A stretch of DNA of 64,000 bases from Spirodela intermedia (taxonomy: Eukaryota; Streptophyta; Magnoliopsida; Alismatales; Araceae), in contig LR746277.1 in NCBI GenBank assembly GCA_902729315.2, positions 2,547,001 through 2,611,000 on the forward strand, given 5' to 3'. The notes beneath the pieces were generated by a model. It saw nothing but the letters and a program-made list of their open reading frames with translations. It did no database searches and had not been told where the DNA came from. A program made the position numbers and the translations under genes. The stretch's first letter is position 1; each line of letters begins with the position of its first letter. Below, piece after piece: positions 36,401-49,098 of the stretch.

Positions 36401-39324
36401 GAGAAAAGATGATCTGCTAGAGGTAAAGCTTTAAACCCAGATTTGAGGATCTCTTGGGTCTACTTTATGAGGAATTTGTTACCAATGTAAGCAAATATAT
36501 CGACTTTATTATTTACGAGTCCCATCTCTCAATTCTCACAGAATCATGAACAGCAACAAGAGCTGGCCATAACACCATAAATGGCTCGTATGTAGTTGTT
36601 GCCAGACAGCAGACTGCTTGCAACATGGCAACAACTGGGGATCTGTAGGTGACTAATCTTGATGCAGAGAAGATCAAGGGATGGACGATGTTAGTGAGAT
36701 TCTCAGGATAGCGGATGGTGAACCAATGCACTGGGGAATCTTAGCCAAGGTCAAGGGAACACGTAGTACTCAACGGGTGTGGGTTGTGTTTCAATGTTCC
36801 GGCTCTTTCATCAGCGAATCTGTCTTCCACCGTGTATTGTCCACATTGTACATCCTAAAGCAAAAGACTAACTACCGATTAAAAGAATGAATAATGTACT
36901 AAATCAGACAAATCCTATGAAAAGATAGAAATTACAACCGACTCCTGAAGTTGATTACATGGTAGTCTGTTCAACGCAACTCATTGTGTTGGGCATATGC
37001 ATGGAACTTTCTGTATTATTAAATTAAGCTAATATCCCATCACCATCATTGAGAATCATCCATTTGAATAGGCAAATATCCTCTAGCCAATTTTGACGAG
37101 TGCAGTAAACTTTTAAGGTGTGTGATCTTAATTCAGATGCTAGATTTAGAATGTTTGGGAAATTAACAGGTCATGTTATAGCAAGTACAGGTAAAGCTGA
37201 TTCAATCCCAACAGAAAACTGCCAGTTGCTCCTTTCTTGAAACGTGATCCTTGAGCATTTACCTCTGTGAATCCCGCTATTTAACAAGGTTGTGCTGTTG
37301 AAACCCTTAAAGTATGGTTAACATAGAGCACAATACAAAAACTGAGTTGATGAAGTAGACACAAAGATCCAGATGCTACTAAGAGGGTACAGCCTACCAC
37401 AATTTTGGCAGGGTGTGAATAGAGAATGAGAGTGATGTTTTGGAATATTCGAGACAACAGGTATCATTATTCGATACAACTGGTTCGTTTTGATCCAACT
37501 ACATTGCAGGTAAGAAAGTTAAAGTAGAAGTCCTCGGTAGAGTTTTTAGATTAGTGGGTTTTTTTTCCTGGTGTCCTACATCATCAAATAAAAAACATAT
37601 GAACATCACAGAAAATTTATCAAAAAAAAAATTAATATGCAGCATACACACATCCAACTTTTAAGAAACAACTGAAAGAGGAATCATTGATCGAAGTCCA
37701 AATGAAATGGAAAAGAAGTGGGATCCTTACAGGATCAAAGTCCTCCCTCAACACTCCTCTACTTGGTGATGCCTTCTTAACTTCAGCTATCAATGCAGGC
37801 ATATTGGTTCTTGTATAAGATTGCCTTAAAGCACCAATGAAATCTCGAGTAGGAGGAGCATAGTCAATAAAATTTTTCAGTGCAACAAGGGGCTTCTTCT
37901 GTTTTAACTGAAAAGACAAGGAGAGTGTATCGGTACATGCACCAACTTGCAGTAATAATTTAGCTAGTCAATCAGTAGGAATCACGTATGACCTGTTTAA
38001 CTTCCACGTCCTTGTTCCATACTATCTTCTCTAGGATATTTCGTGGAGTATTTCCTTCATTTTCCAAACGAAACTCAAAGGGACCGACATAGTGATGAGG
38101 AGGGCCCGTAAGAGGTCGGCGCCTGATTGTGATGCCCTGACGTGCTGCTATATCGTTGTATGAATACCCACTTTCCCATTGACTGACTTCGACAGAATTT
38201 GCAAGGGAATCACCAAAAACTGGAGAGGATTTTTCCTCAGAATCAGACTGCAAAAGCAAATGAAAAATATAGAAGTTAATAAAAACATGAAATTTCGTAA
38301 TGTAGGAGTTATTGGATCAGGCAGAAAAAGCAAAAAAAGATGTACATTTCATCAGATTCTGGCATTTCATGCTAAAGATTTCTGAGTATCTCACTTACAA
38401 TGCAAATAAACTAAAGTCAAAAACAGTCAGACAATATTAAGGAAAAAGGGCAGTTTTAAGTAAAGTTTTATGTTCTTTTCCATAATTCACATGGCAGTTC
38501 GGAAAGTTAATAAATAAAATAATTTTTTCGTACTAATCATTATGTCCACAAATGTGGGAACCAATTGTTCAGAAATCCCTCTAAATTAAAGTCCTCTAAG
38601 AAAATAAAATTTTATTACTCAAGCATGGGGAACTTTAGTTTCATGTTCGTTCAGAAATAGACATCAAATATTTCGGAATTTCAGGTGTTATAAACCAAGA
38701 GAAGCAGCAAGGAAACCCTAGATAGGTGTCATTGTCCGACTTATCCGACATCAAATTGTAAAAATGCAATCCGGCTATCACGGTTTAGCCGCCATTTCAT
38801 CCAGCAGGCTGCAGAGCTCGAAAATATTACTTATAGATTATATAGATTAGAATTCATGCCGGATAACGGAATGAATCATCAACAAAGAAGGCCCATCTAC
38901 CTGAACTTCGTCTAACCAGTATTTTTCCGAGTCCTATATATCTAACTATCGTCAGTCTACCCCAAAGGAAAAGGTCAATATGAATCCACAAGGAAATAAA
39001 ATATCCTTCCATATCTTCCTTCGGATACAAAAATTTAAAATGAACTATGCGACATCGAAGAATTGAAAAACTCCGAACACTTTACGGAATCGCAATAGCA
39101 CAGGGACCAGAAAAAACAGCCGAGCACAGAGTACGGCAACCAAGGGAGATTTCGGAAACCTTCTGAGCTCTAACAGAACCAGGCTTCCAGGCATCCCCCA
39201 TAGGGCTCTTCGGCCGCCAGTCCCCTGCGCGGAGGTTCACCCTCCGCCACCGGAGCCCGGAGTTCGCAGCGGGGAAAGGAGCGCCCAACCTGTTCACCGT
39301 CGTCGCAAGGCCAGCTCCTTCCAT
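33421..39324 (-). CDS. IGPS: Indole-3-glycerol phosphate synthase, chloroplastic
   Basis: Ten exons: 39324-39160, 38247-37993, 37907-37731, 35921-35847, 35765-35721, 35626-35462, 35167-35089, 34356-34274, 33724-33656 and 33504-33421. All phases agree and the product has 398 residues, the usual plant size. It closes CdRP to indole-3-glycerol phosphate, the second-last step toward tryptophan, in the plastid. Residues 1 to about 55 are a transit peptide rich in Arg, Ser and Ala. The TIM-barrel domain carries [11 protein letters not shown] (181-191), [41 protein letters not shown] (350-360) and LVGES (373-377), which include the catalytic Lys and Glu sites. The start is the ATG at 39324; the frame extends upstream only through non-ATG codons. 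Donors GTTTCC, GTCATA and GTTTAC (introns 1, 2 and 6) are weak but fit the frame and homology. Confidence 0.96.
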
Positions 39325-40514
39325 CGCTCTTCCCACAGAGCAATCCGATCGCCTCCGTCCCTGCGATCTCCAATCACTGCGTCCGATGGAGATAGCAAGC
39401 GAGCGGGGAAATGAGATGGATTAGACCGTTGAACAGATGTTTCTAGTCTGCGGTGAATACATGGCCGCCAAATGACACGGTCCTAAATATTTACGTCCCC
39501 AGAGACGTCGAGTTTGACCAGAGACGAGCACGGCTCCGCTCACTTAAACGTCGGGCCAGGCCGAGCGGTGGATAGGGGTTGTTCGGGCTCGGCCCACCCC
39601 TAGGGAACGAGGAAGCTGAAGTGAAAATTCTACTTGGCTTTTGGGCCTCATGCCTCGGGCTTCGAGCCCGCTTCGGTGCTCAGGTAGCTAAAGAGATCCC
39701 CCGGGGGCCCGCGTTCCACCAACCCATGGGCCCGACTACAATTTTCTAATTTCAATTTGGTCGGAGGCTTATGAAAAATAAAATCATATCTCGGGGCCGT
39801 TCAAGACTAAGCCCGGGGTTTATCCACCCCGGTCAACGATGAAGCATCTAGTCAACCAATGAATGGGAGTGGGCATGTTCTCTACGTTCCCCTTAAAAAA
39901 TTCAACTAGCTGTTGACTCCAATGGGATCCGGATTCACCAACGGTGACCGTTTGAAACAAGGAGTATTTTCTGGCGTTTTTTTTTACGAAAAAGCCCGCC
40001 TTGAGAGGTCAACGCTACCCATGAATGGAAAATAGCCATACATTATTTGAATCTAATCATGCGTTGGCACAATTTAATTTTATTTATTTAATAATTTTTG
40101 GTGGCGGTCTCACTTGAGGATAGAACACCAAGCTATCATTGAGCAGTATTGTCCATTTAATGATAATAATTATAAATGTCGGATAAGAATTATTAAATCA
40201 TTAAAACCGTTTAATGCCGCCATGGGCAGGGCAGATAGATTCTTCAAAGGAAATTTTGTTGAAGATACTAAATCAATCTAATATGTTAACAAATTATATT
40301 GCATAAAAATTCAATCTTGAATGGAACATAGAACACCGCCGTTAATCCTTGTGTGAGGGAGGAATCTGGGGTTGGGAACGAATGCGCCGATGATCTTTCG
40401 CACTGGTGGAGGCGAATCTTTCTTGCTTGCTTTCCTTCTCCGTCCTGAACCGGGGCTTTTCTTCCTGTTTACTCACTCTCTGTCTCTGTCTCTCTCCTCC
40501 ACCCGACCAGGATA
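39325..40514. other. Intergenic: divergent promoters of IGPS and the membrane-protein gene
   Basis: The two genes are head to head with about 1.2 kb between start codons. The left third is GC-rich with repeated GCCCGGGC-like words; the middle is AT-rich. A CT-rich 5' UTR stretch precedes the ATG at 40515. No gene seen. Confidence 0.5.
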
Positions 40515-43422
40515 ATGGTGCTGGTATCTTTCAGCTGCAACCTCACCTCCTGCAACTTCCCATCTCTGCCCTGCGTCCGGAGATCGAAGCTCGGAAACCC
40601 TAGAGGGCCATCTCATCCCCATTACAGCAACCGACTGTCCCTTCGGAGGACCTTTCCCTGCCTGAATTCTGGGCACTTGGGGCCCTTCTCCCAGGCTGGA
40701 GGAACTCGTTTCCTCCTGCATCGCCGGAATTTCTCCGAGGGCGAGAGCTCGGAAGAAGGGAGCCGAGAAGACGAAGCGACGGCCCCAGAGGTGGATGGGG
40801 GAAGCGGGGATGGGGAGGAAGACTGGACGACTTCCGTGCTTCTGTTTGCGCTTTGGGCCGCGCTCGTATACTACGTCGCACAGCTCGCACCAGACCAGAC
40901 GCCTGTAAGAACTCTGTTAGCTTCATCCTCTAGAGAAATTCGCCATTTCCATCTCCGAAATCTGCTTCCTGCATCGTTTCATCTCCCCCGGCTATGCATC
41001 TATACCGTGAAATCCATCCCGAGAGGCCTAGACATCGATTGACTCGCTGGATCTTCATTTGATTCATGAGAAGACTAGAAGCTCGGCGGTCGCTACTAGC
41101 TCCTGGATTGACATTCTGTTTTCTGCAGTCCAGGGATATGTATTTCTTGCAGAAGCTGCTTACTCTGAAAGGAGATGACGGCTTCCGGATGAACCAAGTG
41201 CTTGTGGCTTTATGGTACGTCATGGGCTTGTGGCCCATGGTTTACAGCATGCTGCTGCTTCCAACCGGCAGAAGGTGACGAATTAACCCCAATCTTCCTA
41301 AACTGTATTACTTTTTCTCCTTTATCGGGCAATGAGAGAGCTCCCATTAGTAGTCATCGCCATAGTTTTCAGAATTTATTTTCTTTATTCATTGATAAGT
41401 GTCCTTCAATATGCCCGATTTATGTTATGAAAAATGTCATTAAAAATCGATTTTTTTAATCTCCATTTGTCTACATTAAGGCATTAGATGCATATGATGC
41501 TGCATATAAAACAATGTTCGAACGTAATATTTTGAGGAATAGAAAGCATGCTCTGTACAAAGTGGCACATGAAAATCGGCTGAAGATGATCGGGGTCCTT
41601 TAATGATCATGGCACCAAACTTATGGCCAGTATGAATTATCCATCATCAGGGAGAGATCAAGTATCATTGAAATGACTTCTCTCCAAATGAATTTATCCC
41701 AAGATGTTTTGATATTGGAGGTTTTACCTTTTCCTCGGAAGAGAAAAGCATCTGCTGAAAGACCACTGCCTTCAAATTGTTGGGTTTCAATAGTTCTCAT
41801 CAATTTGAAATCATTTGATATGAACTTCGTATGGTCTTTTGATGCAATATCCTACCCACCCTGAACGCTTAGCTCAATTTTTTGACAATCTTTCATGGAG
41901 ATTTGTGGGTCCAATGGTGGGAAGTTTTTTAACCCGGAGAAAGGGCCCGAAGTTATTGTTCTACTGTGATAACGATGCCATAGTGCAAATCTGATCAAAT
42001 CGGGAAGTATTTCAATGCAGCTCACGGAGCAGAGTTCCTGTGTGGCCTTTCCTCCTAGTTTCGTTCTTTGTTGGGGCGTATGGTTTGATCCCATACTTTG
42101 TTCTTTGGAAGCCGCCAACTCCCCCTGTCGAGGAAGAAGAAACGAGGCGTTGGCCACTGAATTTCCTTGAATCAAAGATAACTGCAGCGGTGAGAAATCG
42201 ATCATTCTTGCCATGAATTTTTCTTGACAAAACTATTCGATGGACCACCGTTTTTACATAGAATCGATATTTATTCTTAATTACTGTGGATTAATTAACT
42301 ATCCTCCAGTTGATAGGCTAATGTTCTCATTTCTGTGAAAATATTGTTGATTTATGTGACATCTTTATTGGCGCACTCTTGAAAAATAATGATTCTAGAG
42401 CCCACTGAGATTTGTTTGCGGAGTAGATTCTCAGTGGACCACAGAGGCCTACGAGATGCCAATGCAGATGAGGAATTCTCACTGACGAGCAAAGGGGACT
42501 CAGATCCTCACCCCTGCAAATATTTGAATTTTATTTATTTATGTGTAGAATCTCATGCATTCATGAAGCTGATCGTGGAAAATTAACCTGCCACTTGGCA
42601 TGATGATTTTTCTTGATAGTTTGAAAAAAAAAAAGTTCATTGGACATTGCTAAATGTTTATTGATTGCCTCATTTTTCATATTCAATTGTCAATACATTC
42701 AAGTGGGATTATAAAGCTGCTGATATTCAAATTTGAGACATAGATTTATGTGGCTCATATAGGATCGCCTGCTTATTATCTCTGATAATCTCCACACTTT
42801 TTGTACATTGGATGCGTAAATAAATGGAAAACCCATTTAAAGTTTCAGTTTTTTTCTCATCAGCTGCATCCTAATTAACCTGACTGGATCCCAGATTGTG
42901 ACTGCTTCAGGCCTCGGATTAATCACATATGCTGGCCTAGCTTCAGGTGAAGACTGGAAGGAATTCTTCCAGTATTTCAGAGAAAGCAAGTTTGTAAGAG
43001 AACTACCCACATAGATCGTTCACTCAATCTCTCACTCTCTCTCTTCTCCTGTACTGGGGAGTAGAAGGACTAGCAATTTTGGTGAAGACATCTTTTTTCT
43101 TTTTCTCTGTTGGAAGTACAGGTTCATGTCACCTCCCTTGATTTCTCCCTGCTTTCGGCATTCTCTGCATTCTGGGTGTTCAATGATATGACCGAGAGAA
43201 AATGGTAAGTCTTGGCAATCTTAAGTAGCCCACTTGCTTGTTTAAGCTGGTTGGAATGGCAACTGAGGGCTCGCTTTCATCGGCAGGTTTGACAGAGGCT
43301 CTTGGCTCTTGCCGGTGACATTGATCCCCTTTGTGGGGCCCGCACTGTACCTTCTGCTTCGGCCCCCACTACCAGTGGCCCCTTCCCAAGCTCCTCCCAC
43401 CATTGCGGCCAAGGAAGATTAG
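40515..43422 (+). CDS. Predicted plastid multi-pass membrane protein, function unknown
   Basis: Six exons: 40515-40904, 41129-41274, 42021-42189, 42895-42993, 43122-43204 and 43287-43422, joining in frame to 340 residues. The first 75 or so residues are rich in Ser, Arg and Pro with few acids, like a chloroplast transit peptide. An acidic Glu/Ser/Gly stretch (75-103) follows. Hydrophobic segments then occur near 105-125, 153-174, 188-208, 236-254 and two at the C-terminus (LSAFSAFWVF; LPVTLIPFVGPALYLLL). Conserved-looking blocks are DWKEFFQYFRESKF, VHVTSLDFSLL, FNDMTERKWFDRGSW. I recall similar plant and cyanobacterial proteins of unknown function, possibly the DUF2834 group, but cannot name the family securely. 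All splice sites are GT/AG and phases agree, so the gene model is firmer than the function. Confidence 0.85.
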
Positions 43423-43571
43423 GGGAGCTCCAGAGTTTCCTCCTCTCTGTGCTCTTTTCGTTAAGGGGCTCCCTTGGGGAGGTGGACCCAAGAGTTTTTT
43501 CTAACATCAATCTTGTTGTTATTATTCAATAGATAACGTAGATAATTTTTTTGTTAAATTTTGGAACATAC

Positions 43572-43890
43572 TATAAGGGCCCAAGGGGGGATTAATGTAC
43601 TCGAGATGCAGGAATTAGCTCAAAGAGCCCAAGCCCAAGTCAACCCCTCAAAGTAATGAATTCAACCAGTAAAAAGGAGTTCATGTCAGACCCATTAAAG
43701 GCAATGCAATCCTTCACCAGGGAAGGAGACTCACTGTTGGGGGGTTATCTTGAAAAACCTTTGGTGTTCTAGGGTTGACCATCTGGTGTTACTGTTTTCT
43801 AGTTTTATTACTCTAATTTCTGCTTGTCTCTATATGATGATGTTCTCCAACAGAAGACCATTGCTAGGTGCCCAATTGGGGGTCCTAGCA
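43572..43890 (+). repeat. 5' LTR of the short gypsy element
   Basis: Shares CCTCAAAGTAAT, CCATTAAAGGCAA-like blocks and GGTTTTATTACTC-like ends with 45900-46259. The left border is approximate. Confidence 0.75.
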
Positions 43891-45899
43891 TTCTGATATT
43901 AGAGACATACATAGAAGCTAGCAAACCAGAGGTTGACAATGAAATTATGCAATCAATTGAGTATATTGAATTTTCACTTACTTGTATGACTAACAAATTT
44001 AGAGACATTGAAACTTCAGAGAAAGATGGATAATGTGGAGGTAATCATCTTGGTGAATAGTGGTGTAACTTATAATTACATTTCTATAGGATTAGTTAAA
44101 AAATTATATCTATCACTAGCCCCCATAGCAAACTAAGAAGTCGGCATAACTATGTTGATAAAGGGTATGGAGATTTTACAAGGATTTGATGTTGTAACTT
44201 CAGTCAAAATATCCAAAGGTGTCCCTTGTCACTACTAATTTTTCATTTCATTATATTGATTCTACTAGTGAAAAAGAAGTATGGGAGTTGACACTTCTAT
44301 GTAGACTAATAGGCACTCAATTGAATCATCATTCCTAATCAGTTTCCAATTTCGAATGTCGATGAGCCATTAGATAAACTACAAGGGTCTGCAATATTGT
44401 TCAAACTTTATTTGAAATCATGTTACTATCAAATCAAGATAAAAGAGTTTGACATTCTAAATTACCCTTCAAGAAATAATTTCAAGTGATGTTTACAAGT
44501 TTCAAGTGATGATGTTTAGATTATCTAATGCCTTGATTACATTCTAATTTTTTATAAACTTAATTTTCTAAGAATTAGTTCATAATTTTCTATTAATGTT
44601 ATTTGATGATGTTTTAATTTACAACAAGCACCATATAACATATGAAGAACATTTGATACAAGTTCTCACAATGTTACATTACTATTAACATTGTGAGATG
44701 AAGACATATAAGCGCCTTCTCCAAGATATCTTAGGGAGTGAGATGGAGAAAATAATTTGTGAGTATGTGGCCCAAAAGAAAACAAGTGCTAAACCTATCT
44801 TTAATAGGTTCACTTTAGTCATTGGCAATCTCAAACTAGGTATAGGATGACTTATCAATGGATTTTATTGATGTCTTACAAAAGTTCTCTAATTATAATA
44901 GTAACATGATCATTGTAAGTAATTATGCTCATTTTTCATTGTTGAAACATCAATACACAGCCTTTCTAATGGTGATGTTTTCCTTTGTGAGAGAATTCAA
45001 TTTAATGACATACCACTCTCTATAGTCTCAATTAGGGACCACATCTTCTTCAATTTATTCTGGAGATAGATCTTTTAATTACAAAAGAACTAAGCTCCAC
45101 CACAATATTGCATATCGACTACAATCTAACAACCAATGGACATGATAAACGACCACTTAGAAATTTATCTTCATTGTTTTCAGGTGAGCAATTGTAATAG
45201 TGGAGTAAATGGCTACCTTGGGTAAAAACATCAGTACAATATGACCATTCATGCCTCTATTAGTTTTAACTCTTTCAAAATCTCATATGACAAGAACCCT
45301 TCTTCATTGATCAGGTTTAACATTTGAGAGAAGGTAGTCACAAATCTAGTTCAGTAGTTAAGGGACTGCAATAATATTCTCATATAATTAAAATAATATT
45401 TTCTATGAGCATATGCTCAAATGAAATCACAAGTAAATAATAAGTGTCATGTGGTACATGATGTAGTGGACAAATGGGTCTATCTGAAGATTCATTCGTA
45501 TCAAGTACAATCTCTCACACATTGACCTAATGAAAAGCTAGCTCCACAATTCTTTGAACCATGTCGTATCCTAAAGTGCATTGGCCTAGTAGGTTATTAT
45601 CTACAACAGTCCCTAATGGTCAAAATTTACCTTATTTTTCATGTATTATATATCTAAAAGACAATTAGAGTAGCAAACCACAACCTCCTACTTCCATAGT
45701 AGTTGCATGCCAACCTCAATTAAAACATCAACCCTCAATAGATCTTGGATGTACACTTTATTATGAAAGGAAGTGAAGTCTTGGTCTTATGAGATCACCT
45801 TTCGGAAGAAGAAGCCACATGGGGGTCAATTCCAATCTTATAATAATAATTCTCAGGATTTCACATTGGAGACAAGGGGATTGTGGTGGCAGGGGGTAA

Positions 45900-46259
45900 T
45901 GTTGGGACCCAAGGAGGCCTAACATACTTGAGATGTAGGAAGGAGCCAAATAGCCCAAGTCAAATCCTCAAAGTAATAAATCTAACTAGTCATGACAGGC
46001 CTATTAAAGGCAAAGTAGTATTTTGCCTAAGGAAGAGATTCACTTAGAAGTCAAGAGATACTTTGGGGGGAGGGAGAAAAATCTAGGGTTTCAACTAGAG
46101 AGAGTTGGGAGTCATCTCTGAATAACTCTAGTGTTCTAGGGTTTTTACCACTTGTTGTTACTATTTTTTGGTTTTATTACTCCGATTTCTATTTGTCTCT
46201 ATTTTATTATGTCTCTAATAGAAGGCAACTACTAGATATCCAATTAGTGGGTCCTAATA
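45900..46259 (+). repeat. 3' LTR of the short gypsy element
   Basis: Begins TGTTGGGACC and ends GGTCCTAATA, an imperfect terminal inverted pair. It is longer than its partner by about 40 bp because of small insertions. Confidence 0.8.
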
Positions 46260-46898
46260 CATACCATTCATTAACAGGTATGTTGATGGGCTGGGGACAA
46301 GGTTTGAATTTAGCATGGTTCTTTTTTATTCAAGGAGAAAAAACCTTAATTATTTTTTTATTTATAGTTTTTTGAATTTTTATTGACCCAAAAGTGTTTA
46401 ACTTTTAATTCCTAAAAATTCTCATCAATTTGGATGTAGTCCTCTGATTAATCTTTTATGAAATTAGTAATAACACAACTCTATGTTGATTGTTGTTCTA
46501 ATGATAGAGGATTTGGTTGGAGAGAGAAAGAAGGGAAAGACAAAGACAAATAGAATTCTATTTCTCTAGGATAAATAGAGGGGAAGAGAAAAGTGGGAGA
46601 GAAGAGGGTATTTTATTTTTTAAAGGCTGTTATGAACTTCTAAATGTCAGATAACCACCACACATTAGCAGGTTCTGATTAAGGTAATTATAATTAAATC
46701 TTCCTTACCATGAACTTTCTTATGAACAGTTGTTGATGAAAAGTATGTGATTAATCAATAATAATAAGCTAAGTTTAAGGGACCTAAGCATGAATTAGCT
46801 CAAAAAAAAAATGAGTCTAGTGTAGTCTATTCTCTGTCCCCTATGCCCATAGAGATGGGTAATGTGCAAGGTATAGAGTTTATTACCCACGTACCCAC

Positions 46899-46959
<61 letters not shown>

Positions 46960-47154
46960 AGATACGGTCAAAGGTCGATGTTCAAGAGTAGTTTTAGTTA
47001 GCCACTTTTATGGGTTTTGCTTTGGGTCAAATCCCAGTAAAAGGTCCAATAACGGCTCAATTACGACTGGTCCAATAACATCCCCAACGCTTATCGGGCC
47101 AGCTCCCGAATCTCCCCTCAATCTCGTGGTTTAGATGCGTTGCAGAGGAATATT

Positions 47155-47190
47155 CCACCGTGACGTACGCCGTACGTAGGGTCACGGTGG
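47155..47190 (+). repeat. Nested perfect inverted repeat
   Basis: Arms CCACCGTGAC (47155-47164) and GTCACGGTGG (47181-47190) are perfect 10-bp complements. The 16-bp spacer together with adjoining bases holds a second near-palindrome, ACGTACGCCGTACGT. Confidence 0.9.
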
Positions 47191-47285
47191 TCGGCGACGT
47201 TAACTCCCATCTTGATATGCTAACAAGGGCTTGGTCGTGACTGCGTCGAACACAGTCGGTAAGCAAACCCGCGGGTCACGGGCAC

Positions 47286-47314
47286 CGTCTGCTGCGGCGA
47301 ATACTCAGCAGACG
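47286..47314 (+). repeat. Inverted repeat / potential stem-loop
   Basis: Arms CGTCTGCTG (47286-47294) and CAGCAGACG (47306-47314) are perfect 9-bp complements around an 11-nt loop. Confidence 0.85.
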
Positions 47315-49098
47315 ACAAGGGTTTTCAAACCATGGCGGATGGTGGTTGACGGTACGCTTCGTCTCGGTGCGAGGTGATATGTTCCTAGCGGGCAGCATCG
47401 TCATAGTACGACGAATAATCAAGGTGAACGTATTTGATGACGTGGCAGACAGGTGCCCAGCGCAAATCTCGAGGAAATAAATGGGAAATAATTAAAATTT
47501 AAGTTATCCCACGCCCGCCAAAAAAGATTTTTCCTTTCTCTGGACCGTTTGATTTGATTCCAATCAAGCAGCCCGCTACTCATTTGCATCGGCTTCTGGT
47601 TCTTCCACTCTCCCCCAAGGGGGAATTTTTCCTGGTTGACCTCTTGGCTGGTCGGACGACTAGGATTCGTGGCAGGAGTGAGTGAGTACTTTGAGCAGCT
47701 TTTCCGGGTGCTAGGGTTTGTGCTCATCTCGTACTGCTTACTTGACTGAATCGATCCATCAGTTCCTTTTTTTTCTTCCGTTGGTTGCCTGATTTCCTCG
47801 TCTTAGAGCAAAATGCGGCCCTGCCGTCTGATTCTATAGCGGAGATGCATTGCGTAGTGGAGATGCTTGCAATTCATTTCCTCTGCAATGGTATCTGCTC
47901 TGGGAGAGATTAGTTGCCGAGCATTTTTGTTATGCGGTCCGGTTGTCCGCTACAATGTTTAGCCGACATTGAATGCTGTTTACGACTAAGCATCATCATA
48001 TTAACTTCTACTGTTGCTCACTCTGTCCGAAAAAAGTTGACTGTTATGCATTGAGAAGCGTTCATGACTGCGGTATACTGGCACTACATGCTCAATGTTC
48101 AATATGTTTTGTTGCTCAAGTTAGTCCTCAATTTCTGGGACTGGCATTTTATCTTTCTATTGAAATTCAAATAGATGCTGATTATGGTTGGCGAAGAAAT
48201 TACTCTCTGTTTCATGGTACAGCTAACTGGTGTGATTGTTAGTTCCAGCTTGTAGTTAGAGAGGTGGTAAATTGATGGATCTAACCTGTTAACACACGTT
48301 ACCTGAAGATATTCATGCCGACAGATGGGGTGTTTGGCAAGTGTTAGACTGATTGCATGAATTATTTAAGCTTAATGAAAGTATCTATTTTCACAGTGAC
48401 GTACACGTGCTTAGTATCTAATTTTTTTGCTCATACTTATTTTTCACGAACCTCTATGGAGATGAAGTCGGGGCTGATACGTGAGATATGAAGGGAATAG
48501 TATGTCAAGTGTTCATAGAGAATAACTCAAGGGACAGTTTTACAAATAGTTAATCTGACTCTAATACAGAACGCTTATTCAGAGGTATATTTCTGATGTA
48601 CTTGGAAATCATGATGCAGACCTCCCATATCTGTTTTTTGCACGTCTTCTTCATTTCTATGCTAACAGTAAGTTTCTATATATAAAAACATCTGCAGAAG
48701 CAATGAAAGCAACTTAGAGAAGCACTTGTACTCATGTCGGTGATTGACATGATGCTTGCTGTTACGTGATATTTTGATATCAAGAAAAGTGATAATTGTG
48801 AATCGTCTTTCTTTGCTTCCTCATGCTGTTTACCTGATGAAAATGCGTTTCATTCTTCCTTGTTCTCTCTTGACTCGAGCCATTTTTAAGATCGTTTTCT
48901 TTTCGTGGAATTGTTGACCTGGTTGTATGCAACAATTCTATCAAGTTGTAGGATTCCCTTTGTCATCGCATGTCCTTAGTTGCCTCTTTTTATTGCTATT
49001 ATCTAGTTGCACAAAAAGAAATGCTACCTTTTAAAAAAAAATCTTGGATCAGCTGATTATGCAGCTGAGAATGCTAGCTCAACACTAGAAGCATCAGC

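Larger units (their letters stand above)
43572..46259 (+). mobile_element. Shortened Ty3/gypsy LTR retrotransposon
   Basis: Only 2.7 kb long, with LTRs 43572-43890 and 45900-46259. The 3' LTR starts TGTTGGGACCC after the purine-rich AGGGGGTAA; the 5' LTR ends GGTCCTAGCA. TGATATTAGAGAC (about 43894-43906) is a worn tRNA-Met primer-binding site. The interior keeps part of RT at about 44361-44465 (DEPLDKLQGSA, LYLKSCYYQIKIKEFD) and the C-terminal end of integrase at about 45530-45645 (KLAPQFFEPCRILKCIGLVGYYLQ). The gag and many pol parts are missing or unrecognisable, so the element has large deletions. It is a different family from the gypsy element at 23-27 kb. Confidence 0.85.
46260..49098. 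other. Intergenic/5' region of the WEB gene
   Basis: 46.3-46.9 kb is AT-rich remnant sequence. A (CT)n tract lies at about 46901-46957. From 47040 to 47420 there is an unusual GC-rich island with two strong inverted repeats. From about 47450 the sequence looks like promoter, non-coding exon and 5'-UTR intron(s) leading to the WEB start at 49099; the exact non-coding exons are not resolved. Confidence 0.5.
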
